A DNA stretch of 64,000 bases from a bacterium. GTDB taxonomy: Bacteria > Bacillota > Clostridia > Christensenellales > CAG-138. Below the pieces are notes generated by a model that saw only the letters and a list, made by a program, of their open reading frames with translations, was not told where the DNA came from and did not search any database. A program made the translations under genes and the position numbers. Positions 1-8,653 of this stretch are shown here, piece by piece; position 1 is the first letter of the stretch, and each line of letters begins with the position of its first letter. The DNA lies in the NCBI GenBank assembly GCA_022778545.1, contig JALFDW010000037.1, positions 1 to 64,000 on the forward strand. The letters are read 5' to 3'.

Positions 1-80
1 AGACCTTCTTTTCTCATCGTCTCTACTACCATCTGCTTAAACTCCCCTGTGTATCTCTTGTTTGGCTTCCCTTTTGGCAT
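1..80 (-). CDS. IS3-family transposase OrfA (HTH protein), N-terminal fragment
   Basis: The first 26 codons read MPKGKPNKRYTGEFKQMVVE and on to a MRKEG segment, the usual N-terminus of the OrfA helix-turn-helix subunit of IS3/IS150-type transposases, which binds the element ends. The ATG is at 78-80. The rest of the gene runs off the left edge, so functionality and the OrfA/OrfB frameshift cannot be examined. The family call rests on the YTGEFK start, which is very common in Firmicute IS3 OrfA proteins. Confidence 0.75.
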   Translation of the reverse strand, partial: MPKGKPNKRYTGEFKQMVVETMRKEG

Positions 81-140
81 AAAGCAACACCCCATTCGTT
101 AGTAGTATACCATACTGTCTAACAAATGGGGTGCTGTTCA
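1..140 (-). mobile_element. IS3-family insertion sequence, 5' end only
   Basis: This is the start of an insertion sequence transcribed leftward and cut by the window edge. The outer boundary is proposed at base 140: bases 115-140, read on the minus strand, begin TG and form a plausible terminal inverted repeat containing the motif CACCCCATTTGTTAG. That motif is echoed just inside by CGAATGGGGTG, near the transposase start. The partner repeat and target duplication lie outside the window, so completeness cannot be judged. Bases 141-267, between this end and the transporter gene, show no recognisable gene. Confidence 0.7.
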
Positions 141-267
141 ATTTAACGGGAGCATTTTCTTTACTTTCATAAAACCACGCAAGTCCGCCTGCCAGATCGT
201 TTTGAGTTCTTCATATCATGTGGTATGACGTGGTTACACCAGACCTGTTTTGTGTTTCCAATTCGCC

Positions 268-1446
268 TCAAAGAAGCCCATTGTTGTCAACATCCACCGA
301 AAGGATGCAGTGGTAAGCAGGGTTCAGTCGTGCCGCTTCATCCGCCACACGCTGTTTGAGTTCTGCGATCTCCTCCGGTTTCCGCCCCGGCTGCACCACG
401 ATGTCAAACAACAGGTTGGTGCGGTTTTCCCCGCGCACCATGCGGAAATCGTGGAAGCGCAGCGTTGCGTCAATCTCCGCAAGGATGCCTTTGATCTGCT
501 CCCGCGTCTCATTGAGCACGGCGTTATTCACCTCCACCGGGTCAAGATGCAGTGTAAGCATGACGCCCATCTGCGCGCCGACCTCCCGCTCAGCGGTGTC
601 AATCGTCTCATGAATAGCCATCAGGTCGCAGTCCGAACGCACCTCCGCATGCGCGCTTGCAATCAGCTTGCCCGGGCCGTAGCTATGCACCAGAATATCG
701 TGAATGCCGATGATTCCATCGTAAGAAAGGATCCGATCCGTCAGTTCCGATACTACTTTGGGATCAGGCGCTTCGCCCATCAGAGGGCTGATGGTGTCCC
801 GCAGGATCGATGCGCCGGAATACAGCACAAAGCCCGCAACAACAACGCCGATGTATCCATCGATATTCACGCCCTTGAAATAGCCGATCACGCTGGAGAG
901 CAGGATCGCGCCGGTGCTGATGACGTCCGCAATGCTGTCGCTCGTTGCGGCGCTCATGGTGGAAGAGTTGATCCTGCGGCCGATGTTCGCGGTGAAGCGG
1001 CTCATCCAAAGCTTTACAAGGATAGACCCAACAAGCACGGCGATCATCGCCACGCTGAATTCGACCGGCTCGGGAGCAATGATCTTCATCACGGATTCGC
1101 GCCCAAGTTCAAAGCCCACAATCAGGATGAAAAACGCAATGATCAGTGCAGCGATATATTCCATGCGCGCATGGCCGTAAGGATGTTCACGGTCAGCAGG
1201 CTTCCCTGCCATTTTGGAACCGATGAGCATCACCGCGGAAGAGCCGACATCCGAAAGGTTGTTGACTGCATCCGCCTGGATCGCAATCGACCCGCTGAGC
1301 GAGCCGATCACAAACTTCATCGCGCAGAGAATCAAATTGCAGGCAATGCCCACAAACCCTGCCAGAATGCCATACGCTTCCCGCACGGAGGAATCCTCCA
1401 CCCGTTCCGGTGTTTTAATAAAAAAGCGCACCAAAAGTTCCGTCAT
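268..1446 (-). CDS. Cation diffusion facilitator (CDF) family metal transporter
   Basis: This is a 392-residue integral membrane protein of the CDF family, which exports divalent metals (Zn, Fe, Mn or Co) in exchange for protons. Several membrane helices fill roughly residues 25-215. Helix 2 carries DAVNNLSD and helix 5 carries SDSIAD, the paired acidic metal-site motifs. The cytoplasmic part has the family motif HSYGPG near residue 245, followed by a C-terminal extension that resembles a second regulatory metal-binding fold. The ATG overlaps the sirtuin stop as ATGA, so the two genes are translationally coupled. Metal specificity cannot be read from the sequence. Confidence 0.9.
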   Translation of the reverse strand: MTELLVRFFIKTPERVEDSSVREAYGILAGFVGIACNLILCAMKFVIGSLSGSIAIQADAVNNLSDVGSSAVMLIGSKMAGKPADREHPYGHARMEYIAALIIAFFILIVGFELGRESVMKIIAPEPVEFSVAMIAVLVGSILVKLWMSRFTANIGRRINSSTMSAATSDSIADVISTGAILLSSVIGYFKGVNIDGYIGVVVAGFVLYSGASILRDTISPLMGEAPDPKVVSELTDRILSYDGIIGIHDILVHSYGPGKLIASAHAEVRSDCDLMAIHETIDTAEREVGAQMGVMLTLHLDPVEVNNAVLNETREQIKGILAEIDATLRFHDFRMVRGENRTNLLFDIVVQPGRKPEEIAELKQRVADEAARLNPAYHCILSVDVDNNGLL

Positions 1447-2195
1447 GCTTCTCCCCCTCCATTTTCTGCTTCGAGCGCTGCATGAAGCACTTCCCCGATG
1501 GAATCATGCAGCACAAGATCCGCGCGATAATCATATGGCGTTTCGCTCTTGTTGATGAGCACGAGCCGTTTTCCGCGGTAATAGTCGATCAGCCCTGCCG
1601 CCGGATACACCGCAAGGGAAGTCCCGCCCACGATGAGCATGTCAGCCCGCATAATATGTGTGACCGCCTGGCGGAGCACCTCGGAATCAAGCCCTTCTTC
1701 GTACAGCACGACCTCCGGCTTTATGATCCCGCCGCAGGCGCAGCGCGGCACGCCCGTGCTTTCTGCAATCGTCTCCGGCCCATACGCCCTGCCGCACTGC
1801 ATGCAACGGTTACGATAGATGCTGCCGTGCAGCTCGAGCACGTTTTTGCTGCCCGCCTTCTGGTGCAGGCCATCCACATTTTGCGTGATGACCGCCGTCA
1901 GCTTCCCCGCCTGTTCCAGCCGCGCCAAAGCAAAATGGGCGCGGTTCGGCTGCACATCCGTCACAAGAAGCGAGGAACGGTAATAGGCAAAAAAGTTCTC
2001 GGGATGCTGCATGAAAAAGCTGTGCGATAAAAGCACCTCCGGCGTTTCACCGAAGGCGCGGATCGCTGCGAAATGGCCATCCTCACTGCGGAAATCCGGG
2101 ATCCCGCTTTCCGTGGAAACGCCTGCCCCGCCCAGAAATGCAATGCGCCCGGAGGCGTTGATCATGGCGCGAAGCCTGCGGATCTCTTCTTTCAA
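1443..2195 (-). CDS. cobB: NAD-dependent protein deacylase (sirtuin, SIR2 family)
   Basis: This 250-residue sirtuin removes acetyl or other acyl groups from lysines using NAD. Motifs in order are GGAGVSTESGIPDFRS (NAD binding), TQNVDGLH with the catalytic His in ELHGS, a four-Cys zinc site (CMQC and CAC), and GTSLAVYP. The start is taken as TTG at 2195 because GGGAGG lies 8 bases upstream; the next ATG would remove part of the N-terminal helix. It is the first gene of a two-gene operon with the CDF transporter. In an acetate-producing organism, acetyl-lysine removal is a reasonable role, but the substrates are inferred. Confidence 0.93.
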   Translation of the reverse strand: MKEEIRRLRAMINASGRIAFLGGAGVSTESGIPDFRSEDGHFAAIRAFGETPEVLLSHSFFMQHPENFFAYYRSSLLVTDVQPNRAHFALARLEQAGKLTAVITQNVDGLHQKAGSKNVLELHGSIYRNRCMQCGRAYGPETIAESTGVPRCACGGIIKPEVVLYEEGLDSEVLRQAVTHIMRADMLIVGGTSLAVYPAAGLIDYYRGKRLVLINKSETPYDYRADLVLHDSIGEVLHAALEAENGGGEA

Positions 2196-2278
2196 AGCTG
2201 TGTCCTCCCTGTTTGATACCTTTCATTGTAGCATTTCACTCCGCATGTGTAAACTGCAATAAAAGTGCAGAGCGGGTA

Positions 2279-2307
2279 TTTACTTTGGCGGCATTTTTCG
2301 GTAAAAT
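2279..2307 (+). promoter_or_regulatory. Sigma-A promoter of the aminotransferase gene
   Basis: TTTACT (2279-2284) and TAAAAT (2302-2307) are separated by 17 bases in the intergenic region divergent from the sirtuin gene, about 95 bases before the aminotransferase start. Confidence 0.6.
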
Positions 2308-2333
2308 TATATTATGAAATGAATCTTGCATCA

Positions 2334-2362
2334 ATGACGGAAAACTTGCATTTTCCGTGCAT
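2334..2362 (+). promoter_or_regulatory. Leader hairpin upstream of the aminotransferase
   Basis: ACGGAAAA (2337-2344) pairs perfectly with TTTTCCGT (2351-2358) around a 6-base loop. ATG and CAT can extend the stem on either side. It sits in the 5' untranslated region between the promoter and the ribosome-binding site AGGAGG (2384-2389). It has no U-tract, so it may stabilise mRNA or act as a protein site; a function is not shown. Confidence 0.45.
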
Positions 2363-2401
2363 ATTCATAGTAATATCATGTTCAGGAGGATCAATATACC
2401 C

Positions 2402-3670
2402 ATGAAGCTCAGAGAAATGTCCCGTGACGCGCTGCTTCAGTTCTATGCGGAAACAAAGGCAGAGTACGATGCGTGCAAGGCAAAAGGGCTGAAGCTCGAC
2501 ATGTCCCGCGGAAAACCGGAGAAGCAGCAGCTGGATCTTTCCAACGCGCTCTTTTCCCTCCCCACACCTGATACCTACATGTGTGACGGGATCGACGCGC
2601 GCAACTATGGCACGATGGATGGCCTTCCGGCATGCCGCGCGCTCTTTGCGGAGATACTCGGCGTAAAGCCGGAGCAGGTTTTTGCGGCGGGAAGCGCCAG
2701 CCTGACGCTGATGTACGGCCTCATTTCAAAGGCGTTTACCCACGGGCTTCTGCACTCGGAAGCACCCTGGAGCAAGCTCGACAAAGTGAAGTTTCTCTGC
2801 CCCGTCCCCGGGTACGACAGGCATTTCACCATCTGCCAATCCTTCGGCATCGAAATGCTCAACGTGCCGATGACGGAAACCGGCCCCGACATGGACGTTG
2901 TGGAAGAATATGTGAAAGACCCCGCCGTGAAGGGCATTTGGTGCGTGCCGAAGTATTCCAACCCGGAAGGCATCATTTACAGCGATGCGACCATCGCCCG
3001 CCTTGCTTCGCTCAAACCTGCGGCAAGCGATTTCGTCATTATGTGGGACAACGCCTACTGCGTACACGAATTCAGCGGCGAGTTCGTTCCCTTTAAGGAA
3101 ATGCTGACCGAGTGCCGCAATGCGGGCAATCCGGACATGGTGTTTGAATTCGCCTCCACCTCGAAGATCACCTTCCCGGGCGCAGGCGTCGCCTGCTTCG
3201 CCTGCAGCGAAGCCAACATGGCTTACATGAAAAAGCTGCTCAACGCGGAATGCATCAGCTTTGATAAGGTCAACCAGCTGCGCCATGTGCAGTTCCTGAA
3301 GGATAAGGCCGGCGTGCTTGCGCACATGAAGAAGCATGCAGCCTTCATGAAGCCGAAGTTCGACGCCGTGATCGAAGCGCTCGACAGCGAAATCGCACCG
3401 CTCGGCTTCGCCTCCTATCATCGCCCCACCGGCGGCTATTTCGTAAGCCTCAACACCATGGAAGGCTGCGCAAAGCGCACGCATCAGCTCATGAAGGAAG
3501 CCGGCGTCATCATGACGGGCGCAGGCGCGACTTTCCCCTACGGCAAGGATCCGCAGGACGCAAACCTGCGCATTGCGCCGAGCTACCCGCCCATCGCGGA
3601 GCTGCGCGAAGCCATGCATGTGCTCTGTGTCTGCCTGAAGCTCGCCGCCGCGGAAAAGCTGCTCGGCTGA
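2402..3670 (+). CDS. PLP-dependent aminotransferase, aspartate aminotransferase-like
   Basis: This is a 422-residue fold-type I pyridoxal-phosphate enzyme. The N-terminal MSRGKPEKQQLDLS and the later SKITFPGAGVACFA, which contains the PLP lysine, fit the bacterial aminotransferase group built around the Asp_aminotransf (formerly Aminotran_MocR) domain. Members transfer amino groups between aspartate or alanine-type donors and 2-oxo acids. The ATG at 2402 is preferred over an upstream in-frame ATG at 2357 because AGGAGG lies 12 bases before it, and because the upstream ATG falls inside the leader hairpin. It is monocistronic, with its own promoter and a strong terminator. Confidence 0.9.
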   Translation: MKLREMSRDALLQFYAETKAEYDACKAKGLKLDMSRGKPEKQQLDLSNALFSLPTPDTYMCDGIDARNYGTMDGLPACRALFAEILGVKPEQVFAAGSASLTLMYGLISKAFTHGLLHSEAPWSKLDKVKFLCPVPGYDRHFTICQSFGIEMLNVPMTETGPDMDVVEEYVKDPAVKGIWCVPKYSNPEGIIYSDATIARLASLKPAASDFVIMWDNAYCVHEFSGEFVPFKEMLTECRNAGNPDMVFEFASTSKITFPGAGVACFACSEANMAYMKKLLNAECISFDKVNQLRHVQFLKDKAGVLAHMKKHAAFMKPKFDAVIEALDSEIAPLGFASYHRPTGGYFVSLNTMEGCAKRTHQLMKEAGVIMTGAGATFPYGKDPQDANLRIAPSYPPIAELREAMHVLCVCLKLAAAEKLLG

Positions 3671-3692
3671 GCCTGTTTTCCCCGTTCCTTCC

Positions 3693-3727
3693 GGGAGGGC
3701 ATATCTATGCGCCCTCCCTTTTCTTTT
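3693..3727 (+). terminator. Intrinsic terminator after the aminotransferase
   Basis: GGGAGGGC (3693-3700) and GCCCTCCC (3711-3718) form a perfect 8-bp stem followed by TTTTCTTTT. Confidence 0.9.
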
Positions 3728-3802
3728 GAGGCAACCCCGGCATCGTCTTTCTCACTTCATATTTTATCCATGTTTCTACACAACTTTGGCGCAATCCGGA
3801 TA

Positions 3803-3830
3803 TTGAAACGTCATAATTCCATTCTATAAT
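3803..3830 (+). promoter_or_regulatory. Sigma-A promoter of the HtrA gene
   Basis: TTGAAA (3803-3808) and TATAAT (3825-3830) are spaced by 16 bases, about 50 bases upstream of the protease start codon. No CssR- or CtsR-like repeat was recognised around it. Confidence 0.75.
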
Positions 3831-3881
3831 ATGGGCAAGATAAGAGTTCAGGGTTTCCTAAACGGAAAGGAGCAATGATTT

Positions 3882-5246
3882 ATGGAAAACAACAATTGGA
3901 ACTGGTATGAAAACACCACGCCCAACACTGGCAATTTCAATACACAACAGCCTGCCGGCGGCAACGGCGGCGGAAATAAAAAGGAGAAAAAGCACGTTGC
4001 GACCTGGACGCAACTCATCATCTGCATGCTGGTGATGGCGCTCATCGGCGGCGGCATCGGCGCAGGCGCAGTATACTTTGCAAACCGGGATCAGGTCAAA
4101 GAGGAAGCGCAGCTTGGCCCCAACGACACCGTGGTCACACCGCCGGAAGCTGCGGGCAAACCCTCCGGCACGGAGAATGACAACAGCCCGGCTTCCCAGC
4201 CCTCTGCTGGCCTTAACATGAGTTCCGGCACGAACCAGCCAAACGGCGATGAAACAGGCTCTGTCATCCGCTCCTGCATGAGCAGCGTCGTCGGTATCGA
4301 CATCGAGCAGGAGATTTCAAACGGCTATTCCATGTTCGGTTATGGCCAGCAGAAGGAAGACGGCACGACCTCTGAGACCGTGGGCTCCGGCTCCGGCGTG
4401 ATCGTCACTGCGGATGGCTATATCGTGACGAACAACCACGTTGTGGAAGGCGGAGACACCATCAAGGTTCACCTGGAGGACGGCACGGAATACACTGCCA
4501 CCCTCATCGGCACGGACAGCTACACTGACCTTGCCGTCATCAAGATCGACGCGGCCAACCTCCCTGCCGCCACACTCGGCAATTCCAGCGACATGCTGGT
4601 CTGCGATCCTGTATATGCCATCGGCAACCCGCTCGGCGTGCTTGCGAGCAGCGTTTCCGAAGGCATCATCAGCGGCCTTGACCGTGTAATCACGGTCGAG
4701 GGGCAAGAAATGACCCTGATGCAGACCACAGCAGCCGTAAACCCCGGCAATTCCGGCGGCGGCCTGTTCAACAGCAGGGGCGAGTTGATCGGCATCGTGA
4801 ACGCGAAGAGTTCCGGCACGGATGTGGAAGGCCTCGGCTTTGCGATCCCGATCGATTCCGCAAAGCAGATCATTGCGGATCTGATTGACTTGGGTTATGT
4901 GACCGGCCGGCCGTACCTTGGCATCAGTATGCAGAACATCAGCATCCGTACCAACAGCAACAGCGGCAATAACGGCGGCTTCTTCCCCTTCGGCTCCTAC
5001 AGCACCTACGGCTATGTGAACCGCGTTCAGGTAGTCGGCATCGAAGAAGGAAGCGCGGCGGAAAAGGGCGGCATGAAAGTGAATGACATCATCGTTTCCC
5101 TGGGCGGCACGGAGATCAACGGTTCTTCTGACCTCAGCACGCTGCTTTATGAATACAAAGTCGGCGATACGGTCACAATAACGGTACAGCGCGGGACGGA
5201 GCTCATCGATCTCTCCATAACGCTCGGCGAACGCACAAAGGCCTGA
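3882..5246 (+). CDS. HtrA/DegP-type serine protease with PDZ domain, membrane anchored
   Basis: This 454-residue envelope quality-control protease has a low-complexity Asn/Gly-rich cytoplasmic N-terminus, a single membrane anchor at about residues 44-66, and an extracytoplasmic trypsin-like domain. The catalytic triad is visible: His186 in TNNHVV, Asp216 in YTDLAV and Ser291 in PGNSGGGLF. A PDZ domain occupies about residues 330-445, with VVGIEEGSAAEKGGMKVNDI in its core. A Ser/Asn-rich linker at 80-125 and a Gly/Asn insertion near 355-370 are flexible segments. The start has AAGGAG about ten bases upstream. It degrades or refolds misfolded secreted proteins; in Firmicutes it is typically stress induced. 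Confidence 0.95.
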   Translation: MENNNWNWYENTTPNTGNFNTQQPAGGNGGGNKKEKKHVATWTQLIICMLVMALIGGGIGAGAVYFANRDQVKEEAQLGPNDTVVTPPEAAGKPSGTENDNSPASQPSAGLNMSSGTNQPNGDETGSVIRSCMSSVVGIDIEQEISNGYSMFGYGQQKEDGTTSETVGSGSGVIVTADGYIVTNNHVVEGGDTIKVHLEDGTEYTATLIGTDSYTDLAVIKIDAANLPAATLGNSSDMLVCDPVYAIGNPLGVLASSVSEGIISGLDRVITVEGQEMTLMQTTAAVNPGNSGGGLFNSRGELIGIVNAKSSGTDVEGLGFAIPIDSAKQIIADLIDLGYVTGRPYLGISMQNISIRTNSNSGNNGGFFPFGSYSTYGYVNRVQVVGIEEGSAAEKGGMKVNDIIVSLGGTEINGSSDLSTLLYEYKVGDTVTITVQRGTELIDLSITLGERTKA

Positions 5247-5338
5247 CCTGACAGCGGTCATCCCGTGAGGAGCTTCCACTCCTCCGATGACATACCCCCA
5301 TCCATCATGTTGCTGCGAAATCCCCAGCGTAGCAACGC

Positions 5339-5371
5339 AAAAGGAGCGGCTGAAGAACCGCTCCTTTTGTA
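5339..5371. terminator. Bidirectional intrinsic terminator between htrA and coaBC
   Basis: AAAAGGAGCGG (5339-5349) pairs with CCGCTCCTTTT (5358-5368). The A- and T-runs flanking the stem let it serve both the rightward htrA transcript and the leftward coaBC operon. Confidence 0.88.
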
Positions 5372-5392
5372 TTGACAAAACCGTGAATCTGC

Positions 5393-6580
5393 TTATTTCT
5401 CAAACAACCTGTCCAACAGCCAGTCCGCAAGCGCGCGCTTTGGCATCGTGCCGCTCTGCTCGGAAGAACCGTCTCTTTTGTAAAGCGTTACGGCATTTGT
5501 GTCCACGGCAAAGCCCGCACCCGCCGCAGTCACATCGTTGGCGGCGATCATATCAAGGTTCTTAGCTTCAAGCTTCTTTGCCGCGTTTTCCGCAAGATGC
5601 TCCGTCTCTGCGGCAAAGCCCATCACGCGCTGCTGCCTTTTCCTTTCGCCAATGCTCTTAAGGATGTCCCTTGTGGCTGCGAGCTCGAGTGTCATGCCTT
5701 CGCGCCCGTTTTTCTTGATTTTCTGCTCCGCAAAAGCCGCCGGCGTAAAATCAGCCGGCGCTGCAGCCATGATAAGCCCGTCACAGCTGTCAAAGGCGGC
5801 ATGTACCGCTTCGAACATATCCTGCGAGGAGATGACATTCACGCGCTCCACGCCCTCCGGCACTGGCAGCGTTACCGGCCCGCTTACGAGCGTGACGCGC
5901 GCGCCGCGCGCCGCAGCAGCTTCCGCAATGGCATAGCCCATTTTACCGCTGGAACGGTTCGTGATATAGCGCACCGGGTCGATTCGTTCCTGCGTGGGGC
6001 CTGCGCTCACAAGCACATGTTTTCCCGCAAGGTCGCGCCGCGGGTAAAGCAGCTCCATTGCCGCCGCAACGATCGTTTCCGGCTCGGCAAGGCGCCCTTT
6101 CCCGACGTCGCCGCAGGCAAGAATCCCCGCATCCGGCTCGATGAAATGCCAACCGCGCTTTTTCAAAAGCGCAATGTTTTCCTGCACCACCGGGTTTTCG
6201 TACATGTTCACGTTCATCGCAGGTGCGACGAGCACCTGCGCACGCGTGGCAAGGATCGTCGTCGTCAGCATGTCATCGGCAATACCGTGTGCCGCCTTGC
6301 CGAGAAAATTCGCCGTTGCAGGAGCGACGAGAAACACATCCGCCCGTTTTGCAAGGGAAATATGCTCCACCTCCCATGGGTTCTCACGATGGAACATATC
6401 CACAACAACGGGGTTTGCGCTCATGGTTTCAAGCGCAAGCGGCGTGATGATCTCCGCACCCGCACGGGTCAGGATCACATGCACATCCACGCCCTGTTTG
6501 CGCAGGCGGCTCACAATGTCGCAGGCCTTATAGGCTGCGATCGAGCCCGTAACGCCCAGAACGACGTTCTTTTCCGTCAT
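5393..6580 (-). CDS. coaBC: Bifunctional phosphopantothenoylcysteine decarboxylase / phosphopantothenate-cysteine ligase
   Basis: This 395-residue enzyme carries out two consecutive coenzyme A steps: ligation of cysteine to 4'-phosphopantothenate (CoaB, C-terminal) and decarboxylation to 4'-phosphopantetheine (CoaC, N-terminal flavoprotein). GVTGSIAAYKA opens the flavin fold, and PAMNVNMYENP carries the substrate-binding Asn motif near residue 120. SAGPTQERIDPVRYITNRSS marks the start of the CoaB domain. The length is typical. Its ATG overlaps the rpoZ stop (ATGA). The next CoA enzyme, coaD, is at 44.6 kb in this window. Confidence 0.96.
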   Translation of the reverse strand: MTEKNVVLGVTGSIAAYKACDIVSRLRKQGVDVHVILTRAGAEIITPLALETMSANPVVVDMFHRENPWEVEHISLAKRADVFLVAPATANFLGKAAHGIADDMLTTTILATRAQVLVAPAMNVNMYENPVVQENIALLKKRGWHFIEPDAGILACGDVGKGRLAEPETIVAAAMELLYPRRDLAGKHVLVSAGPTQERIDPVRYITNRSSGKMGYAIAEAAAARGARVTLVSGPVTLPVPEGVERVNVISSQDMFEAVHAAFDSCDGLIMAAAPADFTPAAFAEQKIKKNGREGMTLELAATRDILKSIGERKRQQRVMGFAAETEHLAENAAKKLEAKNLDMIAANDVTAAGAGFAVDTNAVTLYKRDGSSEQSGTMPKRALADWLLDRLFEK

Positions 6581-6777
6581 TTTGCGTAATCCTCGGGATA
6601 TTTGATGGACAGCTTGTCCTCATACAGCTCGTCTACCGCATAGGATACAGCCTTGCGGTTCTGCAGCCGTTCCTCGTTCCCCACGAGCTGGCGCGCACGC
6701 TTTGCAACAACGGTCACGAGCATATAGCGGCACCCCACCTTGGATTGCAGTTCATTCAGCGGCGGTTTGTTCATCAT
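6577..6777 (-). CDS. rpoZ: DNA-directed RNA polymerase omega subunit
   Basis: A 66-residue omega subunit that helps assemble and stabilise RNA polymerase by binding beta-prime. LNELQSKVGCRYMLVTVVAKRAR corresponds to the conserved first helices; within it, the segment VVAKRARQL is diagnostic. Position between gmk and coaBC is the classical Firmicute arrangement. The start is one of two adjacent ATG codons. Gene boundaries are tight: 19 bases from gmk and a 4-base overlap with coaBC. Confidence 0.93.
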   Translation of the reverse strand: MMNKPPLNELQSKVGCRYMLVTVVAKRARQLVGNEERLQNRKAVSYAVDELYEDKLSIKYPEDYAK

Positions 6778-6796
6778 AGGTCAGTTCCACTCTCCT

Positions 6797-7405
6797 TCAA
6801 AAATTCGTAAGATCCGCGCGGCGGCATACGCGCAGCCGCTCGGCTTTGATGATTGTTTCAACGCTGCAGACGGCATCTTCCAGCACGTCGTTTACGACTG
6901 CGTAATCGTATTCCGGCAGCAGCTTCATTTCAGCAAACGCTTCCTGCGTGCGGCGTTCCACGGCCTCCGCCGTTTCCGTTCCGCGCCCGACAAGGCGCTT
7001 TTTAAGCGTTTCCATGGAAGGCGGCGCGATGAACACCAGCACGGCTTCCGGGCAAAGGCGTTTCACGTTCATGGCACCCTTCACATCGATTTCAAGCACG
7101 ATGTCGTTTCCCGCGGCAAGCTGCTGCTCCACATAGGCGCGCGGCGTGCCGTAATAGTTCATGCCAAACACGTCCATATACTCCAGAAACTCGCCCGCTG
7201 CGATCATGCGTTCAAATTCTTCCCGCGTCTTGAAAAAATAGCTCACGCCTTCCACTTCTCCGGGCCGGGGAGCACGGGTCGTTGCCGAAACGGAAAGCTT
7301 CACCTGCGGATTTCGCACAAGCAGTTCTTTGCATACCGTCCCCTTCCCGACGCCCGAAGGCCCGGAAAGCACGATCAGCACCCCTTTTCCTTCATTCGCT
7401 TTCAT
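6797..7405 (-). CDS. gmk: Guanylate kinase
   Basis: This 202-residue P-loop enzyme phosphorylates GMP to GDP using ATP, feeding GTP and (p)ppGpp pools. The P-loop GPSGVGKGT lies near residues 14-22, followed by SATTRAPRPGE of the GMP-binding region and YFFKTREEFE. The ATG at 7405 has GGGAGG 11 bases upstream. A longer reading from 7489 would overlap remA and adds unrelated residues, so it was rejected. It lies in the yicC-remA-gmk-rpoZ-coaBC operon. Confidence 0.96.
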   Translation of the reverse strand: MKANEGKGVLIVLSGPSGVGKGTVCKELLVRNPQVKLSVSATTRAPRPGEVEGVSYFFKTREEFERMIAAGEFLEYMDVFGMNYYGTPRAYVEQQLAAGNDIVLEIDVKGAMNVKRLCPEAVLVFIAPPSMETLKKRLVGRGTETAEAVERRTQEAFAEMKLLPEYDYAVVNDVLEDAVCSVETIIKAERLRVCRRADLTNF

Positions 7406-7427
7406 GCTGCATCCAACCTCCCGAAAA

Positions 7428-7676
7428 TCATTCCGTTTCCGCTGCAACGCGGCCTGCAAGCGTCTCCGGCTGCAGCGCGGAAAGTACAATATGCATGCTG
7501 TCCATCACCACGACCGCGCGCGTACGCCTGCCGTGGGAAGCGTCGATCAGGCGGCTGCGCTCCCGTGCTTCCTGCACAAGGCGCTTCGCGGGCGCGCTGT
7601 CCGGCGCCACAATGGCAATGATACGGCTTGCGGCGACTACGTTGCCGAAGCCCACGTTTACAAGGCGAACCGCCAT
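7428..7676 (-). CDS. remA: RemA-like extracellular matrix regulator (DUF370)
   Basis: An 82-residue protein of the RemA/YlzA family, a DNA-binding regulator that in Bacillus activates biofilm matrix and osmoprotection operons. The family signature [19 protein letters not shown] is at the N-terminus, and [20 protein letters not shown] follows with the basic DNA-binding surface. Synteny between yicC and gmk matches Bacillus exactly. The C-terminal tail ([10 protein letters not shown]) is slightly longer than usual. Its targets in this organism are unknown. Confidence 0.92.
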   Translation of the reverse strand: MAVRLVNVGFGNVVAASRIIAIVAPDSAPAKRLVQEARERSRLIDASHGRRTRAVVVMDSMHIVLSALQPETLAGRVAAETE

Positions 7677-7697
7677 GGCATTCCTCCGCGTTTGGAT

Positions 7698-8576
7698 TTA
7701 TTCGATGTTCTGTACCTGCTCGCGGATCTTTTCGATCTCGCCCTTGCCTGCGATCACGAGGTTCGTGATCTCCGCGTCGTTTGCTTTCGAGCCGATGGTG
7801 TTAAACTCGCGGTTCATTTCCTGCACGACAAAATCAAGCCTGCGCCCGGCCGCCTCATCGGAACCGAGCACCTTGCGCATCTCCGTCACATGGCTCGCAA
7901 GGCGGACGAGCTCCTCGTTGATGCTTGCCTTGTCCGCGAACAGAGCGACCTCTGTGGCAAGGCGCGTTCTGTCCACCTCCACACCGCCGAGCATGCTCTC
8001 GATGCGCTCGGAAAGCTTCGTGCGGTATTCCTCCACCACGAACGGCGCGCGGGTATCGATCTTCGCGGCGATGGATTCGACCGTCGTTACCCGGTTGAGC
8101 AGGTCGTTGCAGAGCCGTTCCCCTTCGCCGGCGCGCATGCGTTTGAGCGCAGTTACGGCCCTCAGCGCTGCTTCGCGCGCCAACGCGGCCACCGCATCGC
8201 GATCCTCCTCCGCCTCGATCACATCCGTCACATCCGGAAAGCGCATGGCGGTGGAAAGGGAAATATCATCCTTCAGTTCGTATTGCGCAGCTGCCTTGCG
8301 GGCAGCGGTAAGATAGGCGCCCATGAGCGCTTCGTCGATCACAACGGTGCGCGCATCCATGCGCGTATTGCGGTAATTCACATAAATGTCAACGTGCCCA
8401 CGCGAAAGCTGCTCTGAAAGGAGCTGGCGCAGCACATCTTCAATGAACCCGATATGCCGCGGCATGCGGAATGCCAAGTCCAGATAGCGGTGATTCACGC
8501 TTTTGAGCTCGATCGTGATCTCTCTTCCATCGGACGCCACCGTTGCGCGCCCAAAGCCGGTCATGCTGCTGATCAT
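7698..8576 (-). CDS. yicC: YicC/YloC family endoribonuclease
   Basis: A 292-residue protein of the YicC family, reported as an endoribonuclease acting on structured or small RNAs. The typical N-terminus ISSMTGFGRA, the internal VNHRYLDLAFRMP and the C-terminal QEMNREFNTIGSKANDAEI (DUF1732 region) are all present. It is the first gene of the operon, 35-60 bases after a good promoter. AGGAGG lies almost adjacent to the first ATG, so the second ATG at codon 5 could be the true start. Confidence 0.93.
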   Translation of the reverse strand: MISSMTGFGRATVASDGREITIELKSVNHRYLDLAFRMPRHIGFIEDVLRQLLSEQLSRGHVDIYVNYRNTRMDARTVVIDEALMGAYLTAARKAAAQYELKDDISLSTAMRFPDVTDVIEAEEDRDAVAALAREAALRAVTALKRMRAGEGERLCNDLLNRVTTVESIAAKIDTRAPFVVEEYRTKLSERIESMLGGVEVDRTRLATEVALFADKASINEELVRLASHVTEMRKVLGSDEAAGRRLDFVVQEMNREFNTIGSKANDAEITNLVIAGKGEIEKIREQVQNIE

Positions 8577-8609
8577 GCCATGCCTCCTCAGATCGTCTTA
8601 AACCAATTT

Positions 8610-8638
8610 ATTATAGCACAGAATCGCGGGGATTGAAA
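8610..8638 (-). promoter_or_regulatory. Promoter of the yicC-remA-gmk-rpoZ-coaBC operon
   Basis: On the minus strand, TTTCAA (8638-8633) and TATAAT (8615-8610) are 17 bases apart, directly upstream of yicC. Confidence 0.7.
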
Positions 8639-8653
8639 CGTATTTTGCCGAAT

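Noticed and set aside
141..267. Possible short peptide frame between the IS3 end and the CDF gene
   Set aside because: Short minus-strand readings exist, but they have no ribosome site and no recognisable similarity.
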